From positions 248,001 to 312,000 of the forward strand of contig NZ_JAUFQJ010000006.1 of assembly GCF_030409685.1 (NCBI RefSeq): a stretch of 64,000 nt of DNA. Reading direction: 5' to 3'. The notes under the pieces were generated by a model. It was not told the origin of the DNA and ran no database searches. It saw nothing but the letters and a program-made list of their open reading frames with translations. Source of the DNA: Ferruginibacter paludis. Lineage in GTDB: Bacteria; Bacteroidota; Bacteroidia; Chitinophagales; Chitinophagaceae. The position numbers were made by a program, and so were the translations under genes. Shown here piece after piece: positions 7,410 through 16,457 of this stretch (position 1 is the stretch's first letter; the number at the start of each line of letters is the position of its first letter).

Positions 7410-10361
7410 TTACGCTTTCTTAGTAACCACTGCTTTTTCAGGGGTAACAACAACAGGTTCAGCTAATGCCTTGTCTGCTTTTAAATCAACCAAAATTGGT
7501 GCGGCCACAAAAATAGAAGAATACGTACCTGTGATAACACCTATCAGCATTGCGAATGCAAAACCTCTTGTTACTTCGCCACCAAAGATGAATAAAATCA
7601 AAATGGTAAGGAACACCGTCAGTGAAGTCATGATTGTACGGCTTAGTGTATCATTAATTGCACGGTTAATGATTGAACCCTTTGTCTCTCCCTTTTTGGC
7701 AATGCCACTGTATTCCCTGATACGGTCAAATACAATTACGGTATCATTCATACTAAAACCAATTACCGTTAATACGGCAGCAATAAAGTGCTGATCAATT
7801 TCAAGCGGGAATGGCACTATGTTTTTAAGAAAAGAAAAAACAGCCAGCGTAACAAATACGTCATGCAAAAGAGCCACGATTGTTCCTACAGAGTATCTCC
7901 AGTCACGGAAACGAACGAATATATACAGGAAGATAATCAGCATGGCAAAAATGGTTGCCTTAATCGCTCCTTTTTTCAACTCTTCAGAAATTGTTGGCTG
8001 AACAGTTTGTGAACTCAGGATATTGTTTTTTGCAAAATCAGCATAAGAAATGCCTGGCAACACTTTCTGCAACCCCTGGTATAACTTGGTCTGCACAAGA
8101 CTATCCGCGTTATCTACTCCCTTTTTATAAGACGTAGTAATATTCAAATGTTTGCTGTCTCCCACCGTTTTAATTACAGGAAAGTCTCCTTCAAAAGCAG
8201 TTTTCAGATCGTCTCTAACAGCGTCATTTTTCACAGCCTGCGGAAATGCCACAGTGTAACTACGGCCCCCTTTAAATTCAACGCCTTCATGAAATCCATT
8301 AAAATAAGAACCTACTCCCAATAACAAAACAACAATTGAAATACCGTATGCTACCTTTCTGTATTCAATAAATTTAAAGCTAGCATGCTTAAAAATTCTT
8401 TTAGAAATGCCGGTAAAATAATTGAAGTGACGGTTCTTGTTAGTCCAGAAATCAGTGATTAATCTTGACACTAAAATTCCGCAGAACAAAGAGAGTACGA
8501 TACCCAGCATTTGCGTGGTTGCAAAACCTAATACCGGTCCCAGCCCGAATATAAATAAGATAGCTGCGGTTAAAAAAGTAGTAACGTGCGCATCAATTAC
8601 AGGTGCCAGTGAACGCCTGTAGCCGTCGTTGACTGCCTGCGGGTAGGATTTACCTTTTGTAAGCTCCTCTTTAATTCTTTCAAAAATAATTACATTGGTA
8701 TCTACAGCAAGACCTACCGTTAACACCAAACCGGCAATACCGGCAGCTGTTAAAGTAAAGCCCATTGCACTCAATACACCAATTGTAAACAGCAGGTTTA
8801 ATATCAATGAAATATTAGCCACCCAGCCACCTGTATTGTAGTACACAATCATTAAGCTGAATATTACCAGGAAGCTGATACCGAAAGCCATCATACCACC
8901 GTTAACTGACGCTTCTCCCAATGTGGGTCCCACAATTTGCTCTGCCACAATTTTAGCGGGTGCATTCGCCCTTCCTGATTCCAGTATGTTGGCAAGATCC
9001 AATGCTTCTTCTGTGGTGAATTTACCTGATATTTCAGTTTGTCCACCTTCAATAGGGCCAACTACATTTGGAGCGGTATACACAATGTCATCCAATGCAA
9101 TTGCTACAGGGCGATTGACGTTGTTCTTGGTAAGATCGAACCACTTCTTTGCACCTGTACTGGTCATATTCATCTTGATAGATGGCGCCCCCTTTTCATC
9201 ATACCCCTGGAAAGCTTTTTCTACGCTTTCTCCGTCCATCGGCGCTTTTTCGCCACCAGGCAAAGTCTTTACCACATACACATACATGTATTTAGCCCCT
9301 TTGTCGCCTACTTCTTCGTTGCCCAATAAAATTTTTGAATCAGTCGGGAAATTATTTCTTACAACATCCAGCGAAAGATAATAGTTTAACATGGCTGTAT
9401 CCTGTGGACGGGTTACAAAACTAAACTGCCTGTTAGCAGGAATTTTTTGTTGTGTATAATCCAAAGGCGACATTACCTGGTACAAAGCACCTGCATATTT
9501 AGCCTTTTTTGCAGAATCAGCAATGCCGCTGGTGTCGGAAGTTCCACTTAAAAAAGACGCTAAAGATGCAGCTGCATTTTCATATCCCTTTCCGATTTCT
9601 TCCAAACTGTACACAGACCAAAATTCAAGATTAGCACTTGCCTGTAAATATTTTCTTACCCTTTCCTTATCTGTTACACCAGCCAGTTCTACTTGTATAA
9701 TGCCTTTATTTTCATCCAAATTGATGTTAGGCTGCGCAACACCAAATTTGTCGATACGCTTCAATAATATTTTGTAGGTTTCGTTGATGGCGCTTTTACC
9801 CATCGTACGGATATCTGACGCCACTTTGTCATCGCTGTCTGTAACTTTTATTGATTTGCCGGCGCCTGCAAATTTGGAGGCCAGCGGCGTGCCCGGATTT
9901 TGCTGTGCAAAGGCTTTTGCAAATAGGGTAATATAGTCAGAATTAGCAGCAACTTTTTGCGCCGTGGCTGTTTGTATTGCTTTTACCAAAGCAGGGTCTT
10001 TAGGGTTGTTGCTGATTGATTTAAGCAACCCTTCCAGGCTTACTTCCATCGTAACACTCATACCACCCTGTAAATCCAAACCAAGGTTCAATTCATTCTC
10101 CTTGCATTTCTGGTAACTCGTTCCAACTATAGGATAAATACTTTTTTCCTTGGTGCTGTCAAGGATGCGTCTCATCCTTGTTTTTACCAATGCATTTTTG
10201 TCTTCACCTGTTAAATCCGGGTATTGGGATTTTACCAGTTTTTCCGCCTGCGTTTTTATCTTCGCTTCATAATTGCGTACTACTACGGTATAAGATAATT
10301 CCCAGATGGAAATTAAAATCAATGCAATCGCAAAAAACCAGACTAAGCCTTTCAATTTCAT
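7410..10361 (-). CDS. secDF: Protein translocase subunit SecDF (fused SecD-SecF)
   Basis: 983 residues. This membrane protein uses the proton gradient to help pull preproteins through SecYEG on the periplasmic side. The SecD half has an N-terminal membrane helix, GLDLQGGMSV near residue 97, a large periplasmic P1 domain, and the membrane motif VGLAVDTNVIIFERIKEE. The SecF half starts near 660, with EGVEFKGGRSY and the GFSMNDTVIVFDRIRE motif. Fusion of secD and secF is the usual arrangement in Bacteroidota. It is a single-gene unit with its own promoter (10408-10415) and terminator. The C-terminal tail carries extra Ala, Val and Lys residues beyond the last helix. Confidence 0.97.
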   Translation of the reverse strand: MKLKGLVWFFAIALILISIWELSYTVVVRNYEAKIKTQAEKLVKSQYPDLTGEDKNALVKTRMRRILDSTKEKSIYPIVGTSYQKCKENELNLGLDLQGGMSVTMEVSLEGLLKSISNNPKDPALVKAIQTATAQKVAANSDYITLFAKAFAQQNPGTPLASKFAGAGKSIKVTDSDDKVASDIRTMGKSAINETYKILLKRIDKFGVAQPNINLDENKGIIQVELAGVTDKERVRKYLQASANLEFWSVYSLEEIGKGYENAAASLASFLSGTSDTSGIADSAKKAKYAGALYQVMSPLDYTQQKIPANRQFSFVTRPQDTAMLNYYLSLDVVRNNFPTDSKILLGNEEVGDKGAKYMYVYVVKTLPGGEKAPMDGESVEKAFQGYDEKGAPSIKMNMTSTGAKKWFDLTKNNVNRPVAIALDDIVYTAPNVVGPIEGGQTEISGKFTTEEALDLANILESGRANAPAKIVAEQIVGPTLGEASVNGGMMAFGISFLVIFSLMIVYYNTGGWVANISLILNLLFTIGVLSAMGFTLTAAGIAGLVLTVGLAVDTNVIIFERIKEELTKGKSYPQAVNDGYRRSLAPVIDAHVTTFLTAAILFIFGLGPVLGFATTQMLGIVLSLFCGILVSRLITDFWTNKNRHFNYFTGISKRIFKHASFKFIEYRKVAYGISIVVLLLGVGSYFNGFHEGVEFKGGRSYTVAFPQAVKNDAVRDDLKTAFEGDFPVIKTVGDSKHLNITTSYKKGVDNADSLVQTKLYQGLQKVLPGISYADFAKNNILSSQTVQPTISEELKKGAIKATIFAMLIIFLYIFVRFRDWRYSVGTIVALLHDVFVTLAVFSFLKNIVPFPLEIDQHFIAAVLTVIGFSMNDTVIVFDRIREYSGIAKKGETKGSIINRAINDTLSRTIMTSLTVFLTILILFIFGGEVTRGFAFAMLIGVITGTYSSIFVAAPILVDLKADKALAEPVVVTPEKAVVTKKA

Positions 10362-10407
10362 AATTGGTTACTTTTAGTAGCTACTTTGTTAATTTTTTAG
10401 AAGTTTG

Positions 10408-10415
10408 CAAAGATA
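10408..10415 (-). promoter_or_regulatory. Candidate -7 element for secDF
   Basis: The - strand reads TATCTTTG, an exact match to the Bacteroidota -7 consensus TAnnTTTG, 47 bases upstream of the secDF ATG. No clear TTG is at the expected -33 distance. Confidence 0.5.
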
Positions 10416-10487
10416 GGGGAAAAACTGTTTGAAGGATGTTAGTGGTTTATTTTAGATTTTTCGTCAAATTGCACTGAAATTATCCAT

Positions 10488-11831
10488 ATGCTTTTAAAAG
10501 TCCGCAACCTGTTGTCAGCTGGTTTTATTGTGTTTTTACTGTGTTGCTGCCACCTGTCTGCACAGGTACCAAAGCCTGTCGGTCTACTGCATCCCGATTC
10601 TTTAAAATCAACTGTATTTGCGCCACTTACAGATAGCAGTAAAACAGATAGTGTGCTGGTGCAACTGTTAAAACAATATCCGGAATATTTTGATACTGTT
10701 TTAAAGAATACAAAAAGATGGAATGTGCAGTTCATATACACCCGCATTGATAAAGGCGCTAATGGCATTCCAGCCCTGAAAAATTATTATTTTAATGTTA
10801 ATCCGGCCAATTATTTCTACCCCGCTTCTACTGTAAAATTGCCTGTCTGTCTGCTGGCGCTCCAACGCCTGAATGAACTGAAACAACAGGGTATTGACAA
10901 AAACAGCACGATGATTACTGAGGCAAAAGGGGATGGACAAACGCGTGTGTATAACGATCCTTCCACGCCGGATGGCAAGCCAAGCATTGCCCAATACATC
11001 AAAAAGATATTGCTTGTAAGTGATAATGACGCCTTTAACAGGTTATATGAATTTTTGGGCAGAAAATATATCAACGAACAGCTACACCAAAAAGGATACA
11101 CGGATATACAGATTTTACACCGGCTGGATATTCAGTTAACAGCACAGCAAAACCGGTCTACCAATCCCGTCAATTTCTTTGGGCCTGATAACCGGATTAT
11201 TTTTAGTCAGCCTGCGCAATACGATTCATCGATTTCTGTAAAAAGAACCGATTCGTTAGGTTCGGGGTATTTGAAAGACGGAGCTTTGATCAATTCTTCA
11301 ATGGATTTTTCTGACAAAAACAGGATAAGCCTGCAAGACCTCCACAATATTTTATTAAGTGTTGTATTCCCTGAGAAAGTGCCGGCTTCTCAAAGATTTA
11401 ATATTACCGCTGATGACAGGATTTTTTTGCTAAAGTACATGAGTGAATTACCTACCGAAAGTCAGTATCCGCCATATGCCGCTGACACGGTAACTTATTG
11501 GCCAGCCTATTGTAAATTTTTACTATTTGGTTCCGAAGCAGGAGCAATTCCAAAAAACATCCGCATTTTTAATAAAGTGGGTGATGCATACGGACAGCTT
11601 ACCGACGTGGCTTATATTGTTGATTTTGATAAAAAGATTGAATTCTTTTTATCAGCCACCATGTATTGCAACAGCGATGGTATTTTGAATGATGATAAGT
11701 ATGATTATGAAAATACCGGCTTCCCCTTTATGAAACACCTGGGAGAAGTGATATACCAGCTTGAACTAAACCGCCAAAAGAAAATTGAACCTGATCTGTC
11801 AAAACTGATGTTTAACTATGATGGTCATTGA
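10488..11831 (+). CDS. Exported class-A-beta-lactamase-like serine hydrolase
   Basis: 447 residues. The three active-site motifs of the penicillin-recognising serine hydrolase fold are present: STVK (Ser114, Lys117), SDN at 178-180, and KVG at 363-365 in place of KTG. The N-terminus is hydrophobic and Cys-rich (LLCCCHLSAQ), either a Sec signal or a lipobox. It is much longer than true class A enzymes (about 290 residues), with an insert between SDN and KVG, so a peptidoglycan-related or other amidase/esterase role is as likely as beta-lactam hydrolysis. It converges on a second, shorter relative at 11885-12745, 53 bases away. Confidence 0.75.
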   Translation: MLLKVRNLLSAGFIVFLLCCCHLSAQVPKPVGLLHPDSLKSTVFAPLTDSSKTDSVLVQLLKQYPEYFDTVLKNTKRWNVQFIYTRIDKGANGIPALKNYYFNVNPANYFYPASTVKLPVCLLALQRLNELKQQGIDKNSTMITEAKGDGQTRVYNDPSTPDGKPSIAQYIKKILLVSDNDAFNRLYEFLGRKYINEQLHQKGYTDIQILHRLDIQLTAQQNRSTNPVNFFGPDNRIIFSQPAQYDSSISVKRTDSLGSGYLKDGALINSSMDFSDKNRISLQDLHNILLSVVFPEKVPASQRFNITADDRIFLLKYMSELPTESQYPPYAADTVTYWPAYCKFLLFGSEAGAIPKNIRIFNKVGDAYGQLTDVAYIVDFDKKIEFFLSATMYCNSDGILNDDKYDYENTGFPFMKHLGEVIYQLELNRQKKIEPDLSKLMFNYDGH

Positions 11832-11884
11832 TAAAGATCTTTCCCTGAGATTGCCAGTTTTTACAAACAAATTCAAAGCGATCA

Positions 11885-12745
11885 TCAATTAAAATATTTC
11901 CACAGCAAGGCAGATAATTTGCGTGTAAGCACCCAGGCCTCGTTTGAATCCTGCCAGCTTTGATCTTTATTATTTTTTGTAAAGATGCTGAGGATATAAG
12001 GATTTTTACCATTGTTTACATACATGACTTCGCTGCGGCTTTCGTCAACTGCGCCATTTTTATCTGCAATAAAAATGCCCGGCGGCACCTGGCTTATAGC
12101 CTGCTCGTCCCAATATTGCCGCGAAAGCAGGCGGAGCATTTTGTCGCTCGCAGCAGTATCTAAAATATTTTTCTGAACAATCCGGTTCATAAAATTTTCC
12201 ATCTCGCGGGGGCTGGTTTGTCCCCATCCATACAGGTTCCTGTTTGCTTCCCTCCCGGGCGTTCTGCTGTTTACCCTGGTAGCTTTGAACCCAAGACTGT
12301 CCAGTATTTCATTGATCCTTGCACCACCTCCAGCCAGTGATTGCAGCCAGAGACTTGCGGTGTTATCACTGGTGGTTAGCATCAGCATCATGACTTTGCT
12401 TAGCTTAACCTTTTCGCCATCTTTAAACGATCCTAAAATATCCTCGCCTGCATACAACAACGAATCTTTATACACTAATTGCTGATGGTACTCCAGTTCA
12501 TTCTTCCTGATTTTATCCATAATGCCTGTAAGAATGGAAATCTTTACAATACTGGCAGTTGGAAAAACCGTATCCGCATTGATGGAGATTATTGAATTGT
12601 GTTTCAGGTTATGTATATAAATGCCGATGTCGCCATTAAATCCCTTTACTAAACTTTCTACCTGATGCTGTAATTTTTTATCTGTTTTTTGAGCATGGAT
12701 CAACGATGGTAGTAACAGTAGTGAGAAGATTATAAAATGTTTCAT
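11885..12745 (-). CDS. Class A beta-lactamase-like serine hydrolase
   Basis: 286 residues, the usual class A length, with a signal peptide (1-18, ending IHAQ). Motifs: SIVK (Ser65, Lys68), SDN at 126-128, and KNG at 229-231 instead of KTG. The omega-loop region (about 158-180) has no obvious ExxxN as in TEM-type enzymes but ends in TSPREM, like the T-(T/S)-P-x2-M of Bacteroidota class A proteins. Beta-lactam hydrolysis is possible but unproven. The start lies 4 bases after the stop of the carboxylesterase gene, so the two form an operon. Confidence 0.8.
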   Translation of the reverse strand: MKHFIIFSLLLLPSLIHAQKTDKKLQHQVESLVKGFNGDIGIYIHNLKHNSIISINADTVFPTASIVKISILTGIMDKIRKNELEYHQQLVYKDSLLYAGEDILGSFKDGEKVKLSKVMMLMLTTSDNTASLWLQSLAGGGARINEILDSLGFKATRVNSRTPGREANRNLYGWGQTSPREMENFMNRIVQKNILDTAASDKMLRLLSRQYWDEQAISQVPPGIFIADKNGAVDESRSEVMYVNNGKNPYILSIFTKNNKDQSWQDSNEAWVLTRKLSALLWKYFN

Positions 12746-12749
12746 GCGC

Positions 12750-14387
12750 TTATTTTATGTTGCCATAGGCCTTGTCCAAAAAGCGATACCTGTCATCATT
12801 TAAGGCTTTTTCCGGCTTTGACACCGCATCAATTATCATTATATCAGGCGTATTATCGCCGGGTTTTGCTGCCTGCCATACAGGCAATTTTTCTCCATTG
12901 GGATTACCGGAAATGATAAAGTTGGCAAAATAATTTTGCATGGTTGCTGATGCCGCAAAATCGCTTTCACTAAAAATAAAATCTGTCATTAGTGGCAGAT
13001 TGCCCATGCAGTATTCAATTTCACTGGCGTGCGATGCACCTACCGGTGCTGGCTGCTTTGGAGCATTCGCATCTTTTTTTACCGTACCTCCGGCAAGGCC
13101 CGGCGTTGATTGCTCGTCAGTTAACGGAGGATGAATTTTACTGAACATATAGCGATACACCGCCTGGTTGCTGTTGGCAATTTGTAAGTCGCACCACTTC
13201 CACGTACTATAAGCTATAAATCTGTCAGAAGCCAATGCAGTGGCAGAAAGTTCAATTTGCCTTTCAGAATCACCCGGATATAATTTTAATACGGTTTCAT
13301 AATCATTGGGATATTCCTTTTTTAACCGGGAGATATAAACTTCTTTAGTAAAAGGAGGGGCACTGTACATAAACGCACCGGCAGGTACTTCAGCCGAATT
13401 CCATCCGGCAAGTAAAGGTACTAAGGCCTGTTTTTTCGCGGCAAAAATTTCGGGCACTGTCGCCGTTAAAAAGTAACCATCAATCACCACCGGAAAACCA
13501 AATCGTTTTGATTCCTGGTACATTTCAAACACTTCTTTGGTACTAAGTTTACGCAGCTGGGCCAGGGATGTATAACCTGCTTTTTTTGCAAACGCCACTC
13601 CTTCTTTTTCAGCTTCAGCTAAAGGAACGGACGAAAGTGTTGGCTTAATGCCAGCACCACTTTCACCAATTGCACCGGCAAACAAATTCTTTGCAAGCGG
13701 CGAGGCCATCTGGTAACTTACAGCAATTGATCCTGCAGATTCTCCTGCAATAGTTACTTTTTTAGGGTTACCTCCGAAAGCGGCTATGTTTTGCTGTACC
13801 CATTTCAATGCAGCTGCCTGGTCAAGCAAGCCATAATTGCCGGAAGCTTTGTAGGGTGCTTCTGCGCTCAATTCGGGGTGAGCAAAAAAACCAAAAATAT
13901 TCAGCCTGTAATTAACTGTAACAACTACAATTCCCTTTTTCGCCATGCTTTCGCCATCATATCGTGGTTCTGCTCCGTCACCTGCTACAAATCCTCCGCC
14001 AAAAAAATATACCAGCACAGGCAGGTTGGCGGCATTGTTCTTTGCATTTGTCCAAACGTTCAGATAAAGGCAATCTTCACTCAATCCCTCCGAGCGACTT
14101 TTCATATCTCCAAACACAATGCCCTGCACGGCTCTTGGACCAAATTTCTTTGTTTGTTTTACTCCTTTCCAGTTATCCAGAGGTTGCGGAGCTTTCCATC
14201 TCAGTTCACCCACCGGCGGCTTTGCAAACGGAATACCCAGGTAAAACTGCATGCCGGTTTTTGTATCGTAGTTGCCTTCTACTACACCATTTTTGATAGT
14301 AGTTTGAACAGAAAAATAATTGTTGGTTTGAGCAGCAATGACAGTTGAAAAAAACAGGAACATACTGCTTAATAAAATTTTATACAT
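12750..14387 (-). CDS. Type B carboxylesterase (para-nitrobenzyl esterase family)
   Basis: 545 residues with a Sec signal peptide (1-19). Alpha/beta hydrolase of the carboxylesterase/cholinesterase family: the nucleophile is the Ser near 217 in the GESAGS elbow, the oxyanion-hole region is FFGGGFVAGDG near residue 130, and the likely catalytic His is in ASHASEIEY near 450. N-terminal landmarks GIPFAKPPVGELRW and EDCLYLNVW are typical. It hydrolyses carboxylic esters in the periplasm or outside; the substrate is unknown. First gene of an operon with the beta-lactamase-like gene 4 bases downstream. Confidence 0.92.
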   Translation of the reverse strand: MYKILLSSMFLFFSTVIAAQTNNYFSVQTTIKNGVVEGNYDTKTGMQFYLGIPFAKPPVGELRWKAPQPLDNWKGVKQTKKFGPRAVQGIVFGDMKSRSEGLSEDCLYLNVWTNAKNNAANLPVLVYFFGGGFVAGDGAEPRYDGESMAKKGIVVVTVNYRLNIFGFFAHPELSAEAPYKASGNYGLLDQAAALKWVQQNIAAFGGNPKKVTIAGESAGSIAVSYQMASPLAKNLFAGAIGESGAGIKPTLSSVPLAEAEKEGVAFAKKAGYTSLAQLRKLSTKEVFEMYQESKRFGFPVVIDGYFLTATVPEIFAAKKQALVPLLAGWNSAEVPAGAFMYSAPPFTKEVYISRLKKEYPNDYETVLKLYPGDSERQIELSATALASDRFIAYSTWKWCDLQIANSNQAVYRYMFSKIHPPLTDEQSTPGLAGGTVKKDANAPKQPAPVGASHASEIEYCMGNLPLMTDFIFSESDFAASATMQNYFANFIISGNPNGEKLPVWQAAKPGDNTPDIMIIDAVSKPEKALNDDRYRFLDKAYGNIK

Positions 14388-14544
14388 GGCAGGCTTTTTA
14401 AATTATCAGAATTAAGAGAAGGCAATTTAGCCGGTTTATTTAACACATTAAAACATTCTTTTTTTATCTGCTTCCCTGACTAAAATTTTCGATAAAAAAA
14501 TATTTTAATGCTGTGTTTAAATCACGATTTTAATGTCTGTGCAA

Positions 14545-14578
14545 AAAATAAGAATGGCTTTGTGGCCATTCTTATTTT
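14545..14578 (-). terminator. Terminator after the MFS-amylase operon
   Basis: A 14-base stem (AAAATAAGAATGGC-type left arm with GCCATTCTTATTTT) and a 6-base loop TTTGTG, 16 bases after the amylase stop. The - strand side runs into T residues. Confidence 0.85.
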
Positions 14579-14594
14579 GTATTACTACTGCCTG

Positions 14595-16457
14595 TTATTT
14601 TGTTAACTCAAACACTGCTGCTTTATAAGAACCAAGTGTAAAATCTTTCAGTGGTATTTTCGCTTTTGTAAGCACATCTGTTGCCATTGTAAAGCCGTTT
14701 GTTCTTTCTGCATATTTGGTAAATGAAATTGTTTTATCTGTTTTGGCTGTATTCATTACCACCATCACCGTCTGTTTATCATCATACCTGAAGTAAGTGT
14801 ACACGCCATCTTCCGGATAGTATTGCATCATTTTTCCAAAACGGATGGCTGAAGATTTTTTTCTGAAATTGGCCAGTTCAAATACATGTCTCCATATCTC
14901 GTAGTCTTGTACGGTTCTGCCGCTCAATTCAAATTTATTGAGCACATCCCCCGGAAAACCTCCGGGAAAATCGAGCCTTACGTAACCATCATTGGGCGAG
15001 GTTACACCGGTTGTAGCCAGCTCATCACCATAATATATTTCAGGTATTCCCCTGCAGGTAAACAACCAGGACAAAGCTGTTTTATATTTATCCATATTCT
15101 CTCCTACCACGGAATAAAAACGCGACATATCATGATTGTCAAGAAAGATTACATTGCGCATTGGATCTTTGTAAACAAAATCCTGCGCCAGCGTGGTGTA
15201 CAAATTGTTTACGCCATCCGACCAGCCGAAATCTTTGGTCATAGCGTCCTGTATGCCCCAAAGTGCCTGAAAATCTGTAGCTGCCTGCAGGTTACTTTTA
15301 AAAGGAATATTGTAATTGTTTTGTACAAAGTAGCTCTGGTTCGGAACACCGTGCACCCAGGTTTCACCAAACATAGTGATATGCGGATATTCATCCATCA
15401 GGGCTTTATTGCAACGGTTCATAAAGTCGAGATCGTTGTAAGCGTAGGTATCAATGCGCCAGCCGTCTATGCCAAATTCTTCTACGGTCCACAGGGCATG
15501 CTGAATTAAAAAGTTGGCAACAAAAGCGTTGCTTTCATTCAGGTCGGGCATTTGTTGTGTAAACCAGCCATCTGCCATCTTCTTTTTTTCTATGGATGCG
15601 GCGTAGGGGTCAAATAAAGTTTGATCTTTAAAGTTGGTATTGGTGTACTCCGGCCATTGATGCAGCCATTCTTTCATTGGCAAATCCTGTACTGTAAAAT
15701 GATATAAACCTACATGATTGTATACCGCATCCTGTATAATTTTCATGCCCCTCCCGTGCGCTGAATCTATCAGTTGCTGGTAGGCCTTTTCTCCACCCAG
15801 TCGTGGATCAATTTTGTAATGATCAGTAAATGCATAGCCATGTTCCGTTCGGCCGGGCATATCATTTTCTATTACCGGATTCAGCCAAAGCGTGGTCACA
15901 CCTAATTGCTGTAAATATTCCAGGTGGTTGGTTATTCCCTTTAAATCACCACCATGGCGGTTATACACCGTATCCCTGTTAAGTGACTGATCCCGCATCC
16001 CTGCAACACGATCATTTGATGGGTCGCCATTGCTGAAACGGTCTGGCAAAATGAGGTACATAAAATCGGCCGAGGTAACTCCCTGCGCAAAGTCCACGCC
16101 CCTTCCCTGTCGTTTGGCCTTTAATTCAAAATCAATTGTAACTGGAGTGCTCTCCTTGTTTACTTTAATTTTTACAATTCCTGGTTTTGCAATAGCAGCA
16201 ATGCTGATATCTAAAAAAACATAATTGGCATTTTCTACCTTGTTTATTTTTTCCAGCTTTATGCCGGGATACACAATGCTGAAACCGCCCTTTGCATTAG
16301 CGATACTATCGCCATGAATCATGATTTGTACTTTATTCCATTTCATACCCGTCCACCAATTCGTAGGGTAACATTTGTAGCTACTTTGCTGTGCCGTAGC
16401 CATAAAAGCGAAACACACAAAAGCACTCATCACAAAAAACTTTTTCATAGTTGTCAT
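14595..16457 (-). CDS. Exported GH13 alpha-amylase / cyclomaltodextrinase-like enzyme
   Basis: 620 residues with a signal peptide (ending ATAQ near 23). An N-terminal beta domain (about 25-120, cyclomaltodextrinase-N-like) precedes the GH13 barrel, which begins near FMYLILPDRFSNGDPSND. Catalytic residues: Asp near 336 in DGWRIDTYAY, Glu near 364 in GETWVHG, Asp near 440 in DNHDMSRF. It resembles the SusA/neopullulanase group that cuts starch-derived oligosaccharides in the periplasm. The start codon overlaps the stop of the upstream MFS gene as ATGA (16454-16457). A second in-frame ATG is three codons downstream and gives an equally good signal peptide. Confidence 0.93.
   Translation of the reverse strand: MTTMKKFFVMSAFVCFAFMATAQQSSYKCYPTNWWTGMKWNKVQIMIHGDSIANAKGGFSIVYPGIKLEKINKVENANYVFLDISIAAIAKPGIVKIKVNKESTPVTIDFELKAKRQGRGVDFAQGVTSADFMYLILPDRFSNGDPSNDRVAGMRDQSLNRDTVYNRHGGDLKGITNHLEYLQQLGVTTLWLNPVIENDMPGRTEHGYAFTDHYKIDPRLGGEKAYQQLIDSAHGRGMKIIQDAVYNHVGLYHFTVQDLPMKEWLHQWPEYTNTNFKDQTLFDPYAASIEKKKMADGWFTQQMPDLNESNAFVANFLIQHALWTVEEFGIDGWRIDTYAYNDLDFMNRCNKALMDEYPHITMFGETWVHGVPNQSYFVQNNYNIPFKSNLQAATDFQALWGIQDAMTKDFGWSDGVNNLYTTLAQDFVYKDPMRNVIFLDNHDMSRFYSVVGENMDKYKTALSWLFTCRGIPEIYYGDELATTGVTSPNDGYVRLDFPGGFPGDVLNKFELSGRTVQDYEIWRHVFELANFRKKSSAIRFGKMMQYYPEDGVYTYFRYDDKQTVMVVMNTAKTDKTISFTKYAERTNGFTMATDVLTKAKIPLKDFTLGSYKAAVFELTK

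Noticed and set aside
7410..10361. Possible frameshift or wrong joining of separate secD and secF genes
   Set aside because: The fused frame is continuous and both halves keep their motifs in order; fusion is the usual form in the phylum.
13791..14348. A 185-codon + strand frame inside the carboxylesterase gene
   Set aside because: Antisense to a gene with intact catalytic motifs; composition is Cys/His-rich and not protein-like.
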